Part shown: positions 33,669 through 42,614 of the stretch, piece after piece
Layout: each line of letters starts with the position of its first letter
Position numbering within the stretch: the stretch's first letter is position 1
Assembly: GCA_023432225.1 (NCBI GenBank)
Contig: JAEYUW010000029.1
Coordinates: forward strand, 1 to 64,000
Direction: 5' to 3'
From: Verrucomicrobiota bacterium
GTDB lineage: Bacteria > Verrucomicrobiota > Verrucomicrobiia > Opitutales > Opitutaceae
Length of the DNA stretch: 64,000 nucleotides
Notes under the pieces: generated by a model
What the model was told of the DNA's origin: nothing
The model's database searches: none
What the model saw: the letters and a program-made list of their open reading frames with translations, nothing else
Program-made: the position numbers and the translations under genes

Positions 33669-34907
33669 TCACGGTTCCTCTATGCGAATCGACTCTCCCG
33701 TCGCTTGGGAAATCTGAGCTGCGGTGTAGCGAATGCGGCGACGAAGCGATTCGTCTGATCGATCGGCGAAGTAGAGTGAAAGAATTTCTGCCGCTCGCCC
33801 GATATGCCGTGAGTTGGCGATACCCGCTTCAAAAAGCCGGCCAAGTGCTGTCGCGACTTTGTATCGCGCGTGTTTGTAGGGGACGAATCCGGCAATCGAA
33901 AAGAGCTTCTCGGGATCACCAGATTGCGGAACCGCATTCATTGCCGTCGCAATTCCGGCCGCCAGACCGATGTTGTTTTCTGAAATCGCTGTCTCTGTGG
34001 CCCACGCTCGGGCGCCGCCGTTAGAATTGATTATCGCGGCCATCGAGCCGGCGAGTTCATCACGGACCCTCACGCGTTCCTCGCGAGAGTTGGACTCGAA
34101 TGCGTCGTAATTTTTTGCGAGTTTCAGCAAGTCCGCTTCATAGGCGGGAGCGAGCGAGGTGGCTTCGTTTGCGAGCGGCACGAGTGTCTCGTTCTCGCGA
34201 GAAGGGGCTTGCGCGCCGGCTTCCTCCGGCACTCCAGACTGATGTTGGCGGACCTCCGCTTTAAGCACTTCGAACGCATCACGAAGAGAACCGACAGACG
34301 CACCCGCTGCTTCCGCGGTCTCCCTCGCTTCCATGTGATTGAGGTCTGCACGCGCGAACGCCGAGGCCAAGTAGAGCCGCGTGAAAAGGTATCCGAAGAG
34401 AAACCCGAGGGACACGAAAGCGATAACCACTGCGACCGCGAACGCTGTGAAATCGTGCCCGGGCTTCGTCGTCGCTAAGGAAACCGCTAGCACCTCAGAA
34501 ACTCGTCGGACAAGGCCCGGAATCTCCGTCAGGTTGATCAATCCGAGGCCCACAATGATCTTCGTTAGCCAGTCCGAGATCTCGATAAGGTTGGTATTCA
34601 CCAACGACTGATAAGTTCTCTCCTTTTGAGTTTCTGTCGCTGTCGCCCTCGAGTTCGCTAATCCATCGATCTGCTTTGTTTTGGGGATGCCGAAGAGGAA
34701 GCCGGCAAATGTGCCAACGCTGAGCCACGCCACAGCCCACAATAATGCGGTGACGCCCGCAGCTGCTCCGCCGCCACCCAAAAACGTAAGCAACATGGCC
34801 CCCCCGATGACCCCGTAGAATACAAACATCACGCGATAGAGGTCTCTGTCGCTTCCGGCCACTTGTTCGGAGCGGCGCCGTGATTGGTTGTCCTTAGGCT
34901 GATTCAT
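33669..34907 (-). CDS. Membrane protein of unknown function embedded in the type I R-M locus
   Basis: A 412-residue protein with two N-terminal transmembrane helices (VMFVFYGVIGGAMLLTFL; LLWAVAWLSVGTFAGFLFG). A conserved-looking segment follows, FGIPKTKQ...LVNTNLIEISDWLTKIIVG, then another helix pair (FTAFAVAVVIAFVSLGFLFG). The rest is a long soluble, helical C-terminal half. The NTNLxxISDWLTKIxVG pattern reminds me of membrane proteins linked with pYEATS-type predicted defence or signalling genes; this is a weak memory-based link. Its ATG overlaps the end of hsdR by 14 bp, so it is translated with the restriction subunit. GC content looks lower than that of its neighbours. It may be an accessory defence gene. 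Confidence 0.75.
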   Translation of the reverse strand: MNQPKDNQSRRRSEQVAGSDRDLYRVMFVFYGVIGGAMLLTFLGGGGAAAGVTALLWAVAWLSVGTFAGFLFGIPKTKQIDGLANSRATATETQKERTYQSLVNTNLIEISDWLTKIIVGLGLINLTEIPGLVRRVSEVLAVSLATTKPGHDFTAFAVAVVIAFVSLGFLFGYLFTRLYLASAFARADLNHMEARETAEAAGASVGSLRDAFEVLKAEVRQHQSGVPEEAGAQAPSRENETLVPLANEATSLAPAYEADLLKLAKNYDAFESNSREERVRVRDELAGSMAAIINSNGGARAWATETAISENNIGLAAGIATAMNAVPQSGDPEKLFSIAGFVPYKHARYKVATALGRLFEAGIANSRHIGRAAEILSLYFADRSDESLRRRIRYTAAQISQATGESIRIEEP

Positions 34908-37254
34908 AGAGTGATTTACACAGCTCGTGCACGGCTTCTTGGTAAGCGCGGGCACCTCCGAACACCTGCACGAGCTGCACCGGCGTGCCCATCGCCGCGA
35001 ACGGGTCGAGCGCGAGCACCTTGGGCGACTCCAGATCGGCGAGACCGGAGTCGGCGTATTTCGCGAGCAACGCTTCGAGAACGGCCTGCGCCTGCGGGCC
35101 GTATTTCGTGAAATAGTTCCGCTTTTTCACGTTCTCCGCGCGCTCGCGACGCGTGAGCGGCGGCTGGTCGAACGCGACGTGCGCCACGAGATCGAACGCG
35201 TCGAAGTCGCGGCCGACTTCCTCGGCTACCGCCTCGAGAAACACTCCCCTCGCCTGCAGCTCGGCGACGATCGCGGTCTTGCGCTCCGCCTTCGTCCACG
35301 TCTGCAAAAACGAGTCGAGCGAACCGAACTGCCCGCGCACGCGCTTGCGGGTGTAGTCACGCAGCGACTCCGTCACGAGCTTCCCGCCTTCGTCGTAATA
35401 CTGCACCTGCTCGGCTACGACGGTAACCGGCACGTGATCGACGATGTATTTGACGCGTCCGGGCCCCGGGCCGGGCGGAGTAGGTCCATCGACGATCACC
35501 ACGTCGTCCGGTGGCGGCTCTTGCACTCCGCCCGGCTCTTCGGGAAGCACGGGCGGCTCGTCGGCGGCGGGTTCGTAGATCACGACCGGATCGCCGTCGA
35601 AATCGGGCCGGGCGAAAAGCTCGGTGACTTTGCGAAAATCCATGATCGTGAAGTAGAGCTTGCCGAAATCCTCCCGCAGCCGCGTGCCGCGACCGATGAT
35701 CTGTTTGAACTCGGCGACCGATTGCAGGTTTTGATCTATGACGATGAGCTTGCAGGTCTGCGCATCGACGCCGGTGGTCAGCAGCTTCGAAGTGGTCGCG
35801 ATCACCGGGTGGCGCGATTCCGGATCGATGAAGTTGTCGAGCTCCGCCTTGCCCTCCGCATCGTCGCCGGTGATGCGCATGACGTAGCGGTGATTCTGCG
35901 CCACGAGATCGGCGTTTTCGTTGGTCAGCGCCTGCCGCATCCGCTCCGCGTGATCGACGTCCTCGCAGAAGACGATCGTCTTGGCGAAGCGATCCCCGCT
36001 GAGCTTCAGAAACTCGGTGACCTTCTTCGCGACGAGCTGGGTGCGTTTTTCGAGGATGAGTTCGCGGTCGAAATCCTTCTGGTTGTAGATGCGGTCAGGG
36101 ATCACGACGCCCGCCTTATCCGTCTGGCCGTTGGTGGGTCGCCAACCGGTGACATCCTTGTCGAGGTGGATGCGCACGACCTTGTAGGGCGCGAGGAAAC
36201 CGTCCTCGATCCCTTGCCGCAGCGAGTAGGTGTAGATCGGTTCGCCGAAGTAAGTGATGTTGGAAACTTCCTTCGTCTCCTTCGGCGTCGCGGTGAGGCC
36301 CAGTTGCGTGGCCGAGCTGAAGTAGTCGAGGATGCGGCGCCAATTCGCATCGTCCGCCGCCGAGCCGCGATGGCACTCGTCGATGACGACCAGATCGAAA
36401 AAGTCCGACGAGAACTGCTTGTAGATGTTGGCGTCCTCCTCCGTGCCTGACACCGCCTGATAGAGCGCGAGGTAGATTTCGTAGGACTTGTCGACCTTGC
36501 GGTTGGTGATCTTCGTCATCGCCGCGCCGAACGGCTTGAAGTCGTTCACGCGCGTCTGATCCACGAGGATGTTCCGGTCAGCGAGGAAGAGGATGCGCTT
36601 CTTCACGCCGGCTTTCCAGAGGCGCCAGATGGTTTGAAACGCGACGTAGGTCTTGCCGGTGCCCGTGGCCATCACCAGCAGCAGCCGGTCCTGGCCACGC
36701 GCGACCGCCTCGACGGCACGGTTGATCGCGATCTCCTGATAATAGCGCGGGCGTTTGCCGGAGCCGTCGTCGTGAAACGGCTGCGCGACCACCGGCAGTG
36801 CCGAGGCGGGGATGCCGCGCGCCTGCGTGTGCCGTGCCCACAGCTCCGCTGGCGAGGGGAACGCGGCGAGCGGCAGTTGCTTCTCCTTCGTGCCGGCCGC
36901 CAGCGTGCGATCGTGAAAGAGGAACGCGTCGCCGTTGGACGAGAAGACGAACGGAATCTGGAGCGTTTCGGCATAGCCGAGCGCCTGTTGCATGCCTGCG
37001 CCGACGGCGTGGTGATTGTCCTTGGCCTCGATCAGGGCCAGCGGCGCACCTGAGGCGTGATAGAGGATGTAGTCGGCCCGCTTCGCTTCTCCGCGACTCG
37101 TCATCTTGCCGCGGACGATCACGCGCCCCTTGGTGAACGAGACCTCTTCGCGCACTTGCGATTGCAGGTCCCAACCGGCCGCGACCAACGCGGGCGTGAT
37201 GAACTGCGTGCAGATATCGCGCTCGCTGAGAGATTTTTTGTCCGAGACGGGCAT
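34894..37254 (-). CDS. hsdR: Type I restriction enzyme helicase/nuclease subunit HsdR
   Basis: A 786-residue restriction subunit. The N-terminal HSDR_N nuclease domain has DYILYHASGAPLALIEAKD, which holds the PD-(D/E)xK acids. The SF2 helicase core follows: Walker A LLLVMATGTGKT, ADRNILVDQ, DEAD-like VVIDECHRG, LTATP and QIIGRGTRLR. A C-terminal domain interacts with the methyltransferase. The ATG at 37254 (MPVSDKKSLS) was chosen over upstream codons that carry no domain. First gene of the hsdR-X-hsdM-hsdS group. Together these cleave unmodified DNA. Confidence 0.95.
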   Translation of the reverse strand: MPVSDKKSLSERDICTQFITPALVAAGWDLQSQVREEVSFTKGRVIVRGKMTSRGEAKRADYILYHASGAPLALIEAKDNHHAVGAGMQQALGYAETLQIPFVFSSNGDAFLFHDRTLAAGTKEKQLPLAAFPSPAELWARHTQARGIPASALPVVAQPFHDDGSGKRPRYYQEIAINRAVEAVARGQDRLLLVMATGTGKTYVAFQTIWRLWKAGVKKRILFLADRNILVDQTRVNDFKPFGAAMTKITNRKVDKSYEIYLALYQAVSGTEEDANIYKQFSSDFFDLVVIDECHRGSAADDANWRRILDYFSSATQLGLTATPKETKEVSNITYFGEPIYTYSLRQGIEDGFLAPYKVVRIHLDKDVTGWRPTNGQTDKAGVVIPDRIYNQKDFDRELILEKRTQLVAKKVTEFLKLSGDRFAKTIVFCEDVDHAERMRQALTNENADLVAQNHRYVMRITGDDAEGKAELDNFIDPESRHPVIATTSKLLTTGVDAQTCKLIVIDQNLQSVAEFKQIIGRGTRLREDFGKLYFTIMDFRKVTELFARPDFDGDPVVIYEPAADEPPVLPEEPGGVQEPPPDDVVIVDGPTPPGPGPGRVKYIVDHVPVTVVAEQVQYYDEGGKLVTESLRDYTRKRVRGQFGSLDSFLQTWTKAERKTAIVAELQARGVFLEAVAEEVGRDFDAFDLVAHVAFDQPPLTRRERAENVKKRNYFTKYGPQAQAVLEALLAKYADSGLADLESPKVLALDPFAAMGTPVQLVQVFGGARAYQEAVHELCKSLYESA

Positions 37255-37339
37255 GGGGCGCACCTCGATCCGTCGGCTGGCCCGGCCGGAATGGATTGCA
37301 GCGTCATGCTCCCCAACCCTTTGTGCAGGGCAAGACAAA

Positions 37340-37366
37340 GTAGCGGGAGCTGGAAGCTCCCGCTAC
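37340..37366. repeat. Single REP, GTAGCGGGAGC type
   Basis: One palindrome, GTAGCGGGAGCTGGAAGCTC followed by CCGCTAC, in the gap 5' of hsdR. Confidence 0.85.
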
Positions 37367-37388
37367 TCTGTCCGCGTCGCGGAAATCT

Positions 37389-37913
37389 TCAGCTCTCGCG
37401 GCGCAGGAGGACCAAACCGAAGGCGATCTCCACAAAACCTCCGGCAGCCGCCGCGAGAGCCGGCGGCAGCCGCAGCATCGCGGCGCCGAAGCCGAGCGCG
37501 AGCAGCACGCCACCGCACACCCAATAGAGCTTCACGCCGTAGAGCGTCTGGAACGTCAGGTAGCGCCCGCCGATCAGCATCAGCATCGCGGGGAAAAACA
37601 GCGCGAGGCTGTGCAGCCCGAGCACGAATGCGATCGCGATGCCCGCGATGAACCACACCGTGCCCTCCAACGCCTGCGTGCCGAGCGGATTCCCCGCCGT
37701 GTGCGCGCCGGTGCGGCCGAGCAGTTTGGCCACGACCAACGCGAGCGGGTGAATCGCCATGCCGCCGAGCAGCAGCGTCCACATCGCGTGGCGCGGCGAG
37801 ACGAGCGTGGCCACGATGCTGGCGGCGAGCCACACCGTGCCGGAAACCAGCAGACCAGGGGCGCCGTTGCCGTAGCCGCGGCGCATGTCGAGTTGAGCGT
37901 CAGAGAAGTTCAT
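37389..37913 (-). CDS. Small polytopic membrane protein (DUF7010-like)
   Basis: A 174-residue inner-membrane protein with about six short hydrophobic helices. The N-terminus MNFSDAQLDMRRGYGNGAPG followed by LLVSGTVWLAAS recalls the DUF7010 family, of unknown function. The ATG at 37913 was preferred because upstream codons in frame are arginine-rich and unlike protein. It lies between hsdR and hypE on the same strand as both, flanked by REPs. No role can be assigned. Confidence 0.65.
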   Translation of the reverse strand: MNFSDAQLDMRRGYGNGAPGLLVSGTVWLAASIVATLVSPRHAMWTLLLGGMAIHPLALVVAKLLGRTGAHTAGNPLGTQALEGTVWFIAGIAIAFVLGLHSLALFFPAMLMLIGGRYLTFQTLYGVKLYWVCGGVLLALGFGAAMLRLPPALAAAAGGFVEIAFGLVLLRRES

Positions 37914-38090
37914 GGGGTGAAAGGAAGTAACCCGACGTCGGAGGAACGATGGATGGCATCGCCGGCGTAGTTGGGCGCGGCAAGCGGAGCGGACGGCGGC
38001 GTGGGCATGACGCGCGAGCAAGTCAGGACTTTTTCCGCGCGCAACCGCGATATGCGCTACGGCGCACGGTGGCGTCGAGCCGCGAAAAAA

Positions 38091-38117
38091 GTAGCGGGAG
38101 CATCCTGCTCCCTCTAC
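38091..38117. repeat. Single REP, GTAGCGGGAGC type, downstream of hypE
   Basis: GTAGCGGGAGCATCCTGCTC followed by CCTCTAC, one palindrome with a mismatch, 15 bp after the hypE stop codon. Confidence 0.75.
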
Positions 38118-38131
38118 TTTCGTTCAGCCGC

Positions 38132-39226
38132 TCAGCAAATCCGCGGCAGCTGTTCGCCGCTGAGGCGGTCGACGATCCGCTCGGCGCCGATCACGCTGCG
38201 TTGCGTCACCTGACCCGCCGGGCCGGGCTTCACTTTGCCAATGATCACGGCGCGCGCGCTGGCGTTCGCATTCGCATCGGGGTCGGCGTTCGCGGTGCGG
38301 TTGATGATCTCGACCGCTTGCGCCGCCTGCGCCTCGGGCAGGATACACACGAAGCGCCCCTCGTTCGCGACGTAGAGCGGATCGAGGCCGAGAATCTCGC
38401 AGGCGCCCTGCACCATCTCGCTGACGGGCACCTTCGCCGCATCGATCGCGAGCGCGAGTTTCGCCTGCTCGGCGATTTCCACGAGCGAAGTCGCGAGGCC
38501 GCCGCGCGTGAGGTCGCGCAGGCAATGGATTTCCAAACCCGCCGCGAGCAGCGCCTGCACCGGCGCGACGAGCGGCGCGCAGTCGCTCGTGATCTCGCTC
38601 TCGAAACTGAGATTGGCGCGCGTGGCCATGATCGCCATGCCGTGCCGGCCGAGATCGCCGCTGAGCACGATGGCGTCGCCCGCGCGCACGCTCGTCGGCG
38701 CGACGGTGAGCGGCGTCTCGATCACGCCGACGCCCGCCGTCGTCACGTAGAGTCCATCGCCCTTGCCGCGCTCCACGACCTTCGTGTCGCCGGTGACGAT
38801 GGCAACGTTGGCGCGCTCCGCGGCTTCCTTCATCGACGCGACGATCTGTTTGAGCGTCTCGACGGAAAAACCTTCCTCGAGGATGAAGCCCGCGCTGAGC
38901 CACAGCGGCGTCGCGCCGCACATGCACAGGTCGTTCACGGTGCCGTTGACGGCGATCTTGCCGATGTCGCCGCCGGGGAAAAAGAGCGGGCTCACCACGT
39001 GCGAGTCGGTCGTGAAGGCGAGCCGTCCGCCGCCGGGAAATTTCAACAGCGCTCCGTCGTGCTGCGCCTCGAGCGCCGGGTTGGCGAAGGCCGGCCGGAA
39101 CACCGAGTCGATCAGGTCCTGTGTCAGTTTGCCGCCGCCGCCGTGGCCGACCGTGATCTCCGCTTTGTGCGACAGCGGCACCGGACAGGTTGTGAAACCG
39201 GAAGGCGTGGGACCGGCGGAACTCAT
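38132..39226 (-). CDS. hypE: Hydrogenase maturation protein HypE
   Basis: A 364-residue ATP-dependent dehydratase that converts its carbamoylated C-terminal cysteine to thiocyanate, donating CN to the iron. The C-terminus LPRIC ends in the required Cys. The AIRS/PurM-type fold is visible: ITVGHGGGGKLTQDLI, FTTDSHVVSPLFFPGGDIGKIAVNGTVNDL, VTGDTKVVERGKGDG and LRDLTRGGLAT. It completes the hyp set, but it is separated from hypD by the RAYT and R-M island and is on the opposite strand, which suggests rearrangement. Confidence 0.97.
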   Translation of the reverse strand: MSSAGPTPSGFTTCPVPLSHKAEITVGHGGGGKLTQDLIDSVFRPAFANPALEAQHDGALLKFPGGGRLAFTTDSHVVSPLFFPGGDIGKIAVNGTVNDLCMCGATPLWLSAGFILEEGFSVETLKQIVASMKEAAERANVAIVTGDTKVVERGKGDGLYVTTAGVGVIETPLTVAPTSVRAGDAIVLSGDLGRHGMAIMATRANLSFESEITSDCAPLVAPVQALLAAGLEIHCLRDLTRGGLATSLVEIAEQAKLALAIDAAKVPVSEMVQGACEILGLDPLYVANEGRFVCILPEAQAAQAVEIINRTANADPDANANASARAVIIGKVKPGPAGQVTQRSVIGAERIVDRLSGEQLPRIC

Positions 39227-39350
39227 GCGCTCAGATTAGAAATCGGCACCGCAAATCCGAGTTTGTTTCGCGCGCAGGCCGTGGCGGGCATTGCGCATCT
39301 TTTGGGTTTTACCTCGTCTCGGCAACAGCACCCGCCTACGTTCCTGCCCG

Positions 39351-40190
39351 ATGGTTCCACGTTCTAGACTCACAACCCTCCTTGGCGCATGCGTCCTGCT
39401 CGGCCTGCTCGCCGCCATGCCGGCTGCGGGACGCGCTCAAACCCTTGGGCCGGTGAGCACCTATTTTCTGACCGTCGGCGACCAGCAAAAAGTGCACGCG
39501 ATCCAGGGCTCCTCGGTGGTTGCCAGCTTTTCGACCGCCGGAACGGGACGCGAATATCCGCTCTTCGTGCTGAACAACTCGATCGTCACCGTGGGCCCGT
39601 CGACTTCGGAAACGGGCCGGACCTACACCTTCAGTGGGGTCGCCAGCGGCAGCACCACTGTTTATCCTATTGCGAACGGTTCCGCATGGGACGCGACCAC
39701 CGACGGCACCTACGCCTATTTCGTGGATTACAGCCTCGGCACGGTCTACCGCACCGACCTGGACTTCTCGAATCCCGTCGCGCTTTTCGGCAACTTGGGC
39801 GGCGGCGCGTTTCTCGGCATCACTTACGACGCGAGCAACAACTCGCTGTGGCTCTCCGGCTGGTCATCGAACGTCGTCCGCAATTACTCCCTCTCCGGCA
39901 CGTTGCTATCAAGTTTCACCGGCCCGACCTCCAGCCTGACCTCGCTCGCACTCGATCCCGCCACGGGCACGCTTTGGATGGGGTCGCAACAGCAACAGGG
40001 TAATTTTTGGGAATACTCTCGCACCGGCGCGCTGCTGCAGAGCATCAACCTGCCCTCACTCGCCAACCAGAACACCCTGGGCGGCGAATTCGCTCTCGCC
40101 GCGGTGCCGGAGCCGGCCACGTGGATACAGCTGGCGGCTGGCGCCCTGCTCCTCGCGCTCGGCGCGCGCCGACGCGCGCGCGGACGTTAG
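39351..40190 (+). CDS. PEP-CTERM sorting-domain protein
   Basis: A 279-residue secreted protein. The signal peptide (MVPRSRLTTLLGACVLLGLL) is followed by a beta-rich domain with repeats such as GSSVVASFSTAG and GGGAFLGITYD, which suggests a propeller-like fold. The C-terminus is a classic exosortase signal: VPEPATW, a hydrophobic helix (AAGALLLALGA) and RRRARGR. Exosortases cut after such signals and release the protein to the exopolysaccharide layer or outer surface. No exosortase is in the window. It is divergent from hypE. Confidence 0.88.
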   Translation: MVPRSRLTTLLGACVLLGLLAAMPAAGRAQTLGPVSTYFLTVGDQQKVHAIQGSSVVASFSTAGTGREYPLFVLNNSIVTVGPSTSETGRTYTFSGVASGSTTVYPIANGSAWDATTDGTYAYFVDYSLGTVYRTDLDFSNPVALFGNLGGGAFLGITYDASNNSLWLSGWSSNVVRNYSLSGTLLSSFTGPTSSLTSLALDPATGTLWMGSQQQQGNFWEYSRTGALLQSINLPSLANQNTLGGEFALAAVPEPATWIQLAAGALLLALGARRRARGR

Positions 40191-41131
40191 GACTCGGGAA
40201 CAACCGGCATCTGCCGCGCTCCCGGAGCGACGCGCTCGATATTCGGCGTCACGTCGGCTTCGGTGCGCCGACCCGCCCAGTCGAGGCCGGCGGCGATCGT
40301 CGTTTGAAAATACTCCGAAGCCCACACGTCCTCGCGGTGGCCGAGCGAAGTGTAGAACACGCGCCCCTTGCCATGCGGCCGCGCCCACGCGCACGGGAAC
40401 GGCGGACGCCGATACTCGGGCTCGTTCATCCCCGCGGTCTCCATCACGTGGATCACATGGAGGTCCGGCGCGAAATCCTTCAGCGAATACCACTCCTCCA
40501 TGAAGCGCGCGCTCGTCGGCAGCGCCTTCATCCCCGGAAAATCGGGCGTGGCGACGCGGATGCCGGTCGCCTGTTGCGCTCCGTGACGGATGAATTCTCC
40601 GCCGATGAACTTTACCCACGGATGCGACTTGTCGCCGTGGTTTACCCAGCGGCCCGGCTCGGCCTGGAACTTCACCTGCGGCTGTTCGCCGGTGTGGAAG
40701 CAATCCGCCGTGCTGTGACAACCCACGAAACCCTTGCCCGCCGCGACCGCGTCGTAGACCGCGCGCAGACCCGCCTCGGTCATCGGCGGCTGCCCGTCGA
40801 CGTTCGGCACGTCGCTGGTGAAGAATCCGCACGTGAAGAAAAACAGCACGTCGAACTGCGCGAGGAACTCCGGCGTGATCTGCGCGCCGTCTTTCGAAAA
40901 CGTGAACGCGTAACCGCGCTTCTGCCCGAGTTCGCCCAGGATCTGCTCGGCCCAGCTCGGCTGACCGTTGACGCGCTTGACGACCGAGTGCTCGAAGTTC
41001 GCCGACTTCGAGAAGAAGAGCACCCGCAGCGGGCGAGCGGCGACATCGCTCGCGCGTGCGACAGAAACGAAAGCAGTCATGAGGGAAAGCGCGGCGAGCA
41101 GCCGCGCGCAGAGAAATCGGAGGCGAAGCAT
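40187..41131 (-). CDS. ThuA-like domain protein, secreted
   Basis: A 314-residue protein with a signal peptide (MLRLRFLCARLLAALSLMTA) and a ThuA-like fold (PF06283), a class I glutamine-amidotransferase-like family found in Verrucomicrobiota and Planctomycetota sugar metabolism. Recognisable segments are RVLFFSKSANFEHSVV, FDVLFFFTCGF, GKGFVGCHSTADCFHTG, HPWVKFIGGEF and GRVFYTSLGHREDVW. The ATG at 41131 fits the signal peptide; the open frame upstream lies in palindromic repeats. It overlaps the PEP-CTERM gene end-to-end by 4 bp. Substrate unknown. Confidence 0.83.
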   Translation of the reverse strand: MLRLRFLCARLLAALSLMTAFVSVARASDVAARPLRVLFFSKSANFEHSVVKRVNGQPSWAEQILGELGQKRGYAFTFSKDGAQITPEFLAQFDVLFFFTCGFFTSDVPNVDGQPPMTEAGLRAVYDAVAAGKGFVGCHSTADCFHTGEQPQVKFQAEPGRWVNHGDKSHPWVKFIGGEFIRHGAQQATGIRVATPDFPGMKALPTSARFMEEWYSLKDFAPDLHVIHVMETAGMNEPEYRRPPFPCAWARPHGKGRVFYTSLGHREDVWASEYFQTTIAAGLDWAGRRTEADVTPNIERVAPGARQMPVVPES

Positions 41132-41141
41132 GGATATTTTA

Positions 41142-41321
41142 GTTACCACGAAACACACGAAAGACACGAAAAGAGGCCAAACCACGATACCTGTCCTTCT
41201 GAGCGAAGCGAAGAATCCAGTCATGATCGCACCGCACATCCTGCTGGATTCTTCGCTTCGCTCAGAAGGACAGGCGCGGACCTGTGTCCGCTTTCGTGTG
41301 TTTAGTGTATTTCGTGGTTTC
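41142..41321. repeat. Nested inverted repeats between ThuA-like and aminotransferase genes
   Basis: The outer arms are GTTACCACGAAACACACGAA at 41142 and the approximate inverse TTTAGTGTATTTCGTGGTTT at 41299-41318. Inside lies a perfect 31-bp inverted repeat, 41190-41220 and 41244-41274 (CCTGTCCTTCTGAGCGAAGC and so on), with a 23-base loop. The outer family resembles the arms around the GxxExxY gene (59627-60079). Confidence 0.85.
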
Positions 41322-41326
41322 CCACC

Positions 41327-42574
41327 TCAGAACGTCCGACACAGCGCCGCGAGGCGCCGCACGCCTTCGCGCAACCGCTCGGGCGTCGAGTTCGAGAAAT
41401 TCAACCGCAGGTGATTCTTGCCGCCGTCGCCGGGGAAGAAATCGCGACCCGGCACGAACGCCACCTTCTGCTCAATCGCGCGTTCGAGCAGTTTCAATGC
41501 ATCGAGTTCCGCCGGACCCGTTACCCAAAGGAACATGCCGCCTTCGGGCTTCGTCCACGAGTAACCCGAGGGCAACTGTTCGCGGAGCGCGGCGTCGAGA
41601 ATGCCGAAGCGCTCGCCGTAGGCGCGGCGGATTTTTTCCAAGTGCTCCGGCTGCTTGCCGCTGCTGAGATAACCGAACGCCACGCGTTGGTCGAAACTCG
41701 ACGTGTGGAGGTCCGACGCCTGCTTGAGGATCAGCATGCGGTTGAACACCTCCGCTGGCGCCACAACCCAGCCGAGGCGGAAGCCCGGTGCGATCGTCTT
41801 CGAGAACGTGCTCACGTAGATCACGCGGCCGGCCGTGTCCCAGTGTTTGACCGGCGCCACGTCCACGCCGCTGTAGCGCAGCTTGCCGTAAGGGTCGTCC
41901 TCGACGATCCAGAGGTTCTCGCGCGCGGCGATCTCAGCGAGTTTCTTGCGACGCTCGGCGATGAGCGTGATGCCGGTCGGATTCTGAAAGCTCGGGATCG
42001 TGTAGAGGAATTTCGGGCGGTGCTGTTTGATCAGCTCCGGCAGCGCCTCAGGAATCAGGCCGTGCTCGTCCGTCGGCACGCCGACAAACTTCGCCTCGAA
42101 GGTCTGGAAGGCCTGGATCGCCGCGAGGTAGGTCGGGTTCTCCGTCAGCACGACGTCGCCCGGATCGAGGAACAGCTTGCCCGTGAGATCGAGCACCTGC
42201 TGCGAGCCGTTCGTCACGAGGACGTCGTCGCGCTGCGCGGCGATGCCGCGCGCGGCCATCTCCGTGGCGATCCACTCGCGCAACGGCATGTAGCCCTCGC
42301 TCGGACCATATTGGAGCGCCTGGCTGCCCTCCTTCACGAGCACCGCGTCCGCCGCGGCGCGAACCTCAGCCACCGGAAACAGCTCCGGAGCGGGCAGGCC
42401 GCCGGCAAAGGAAATCACGTCGGGCTGCGCCGTGACTTTCAGGATTTCGCGGATCGTGGAGGGGCGCATCGTCGCGAGGCGACGCGCGAAAGCGGGAGAT
42501 GACTCAGACACGATGTCATAACAAAGAGCCGGCCGCGCAAAAGCGAGCCGGGAGGCGTTTCGATTTTCTGTCAT
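41327..42574 (-). CDS. PLP-dependent aminotransferase (2-aminoadipate/LysN-like, class I/II)
   Basis: A 415-residue fold-type I aminotransferase. The N-terminal RPSTIREILKVT and ISFAGGLPAPELFP segments are typical of the LysN/KAT-II/AlaT-like group, which act on 2-aminoadipate or a range of amino acids. PLP-binding features include NGSQQVLDLTGK, SFQNPTGI, EDDPYG and the Schiff-base lysine in STFSKTIAPGFRLGW. The start at 42574 is given; a GTG at 42511 (VSESSPAF) would give a more usual length. Exact substrate cannot be told. Confidence 0.88.
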   Translation of the reverse strand: MTENRNASRLAFARPALCYDIVSESSPAFARRLATMRPSTIREILKVTAQPDVISFAGGLPAPELFPVAEVRAAADAVLVKEGSQALQYGPSEGYMPLREWIATEMAARGIAAQRDDVLVTNGSQQVLDLTGKLFLDPGDVVLTENPTYLAAIQAFQTFEAKFVGVPTDEHGLIPEALPELIKQHRPKFLYTIPSFQNPTGITLIAERRKKLAEIAARENLWIVEDDPYGKLRYSGVDVAPVKHWDTAGRVIYVSTFSKTIAPGFRLGWVVAPAEVFNRMLILKQASDLHTSSFDQRVAFGYLSSGKQPEHLEKIRRAYGERFGILDAALREQLPSGYSWTKPEGGMFLWVTGPAELDALKLLERAIEQKVAFVPGRDFFPGDGGKNHLRLNFSNSTPERLREGVRRLAALCRTF

Positions 42575-42614
42575 GCTCCGACCTAAGTGTCGGAGAAACG
42601 CCGGCTACTGGAAC

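Noticed and set aside
39282..39294. Sigma-54 promoter for the PEP-CTERM gene (TGGC...TTGC)
   Set aside because: The spacing is 10 instead of 12, so it does not fit a -24/-12 element.
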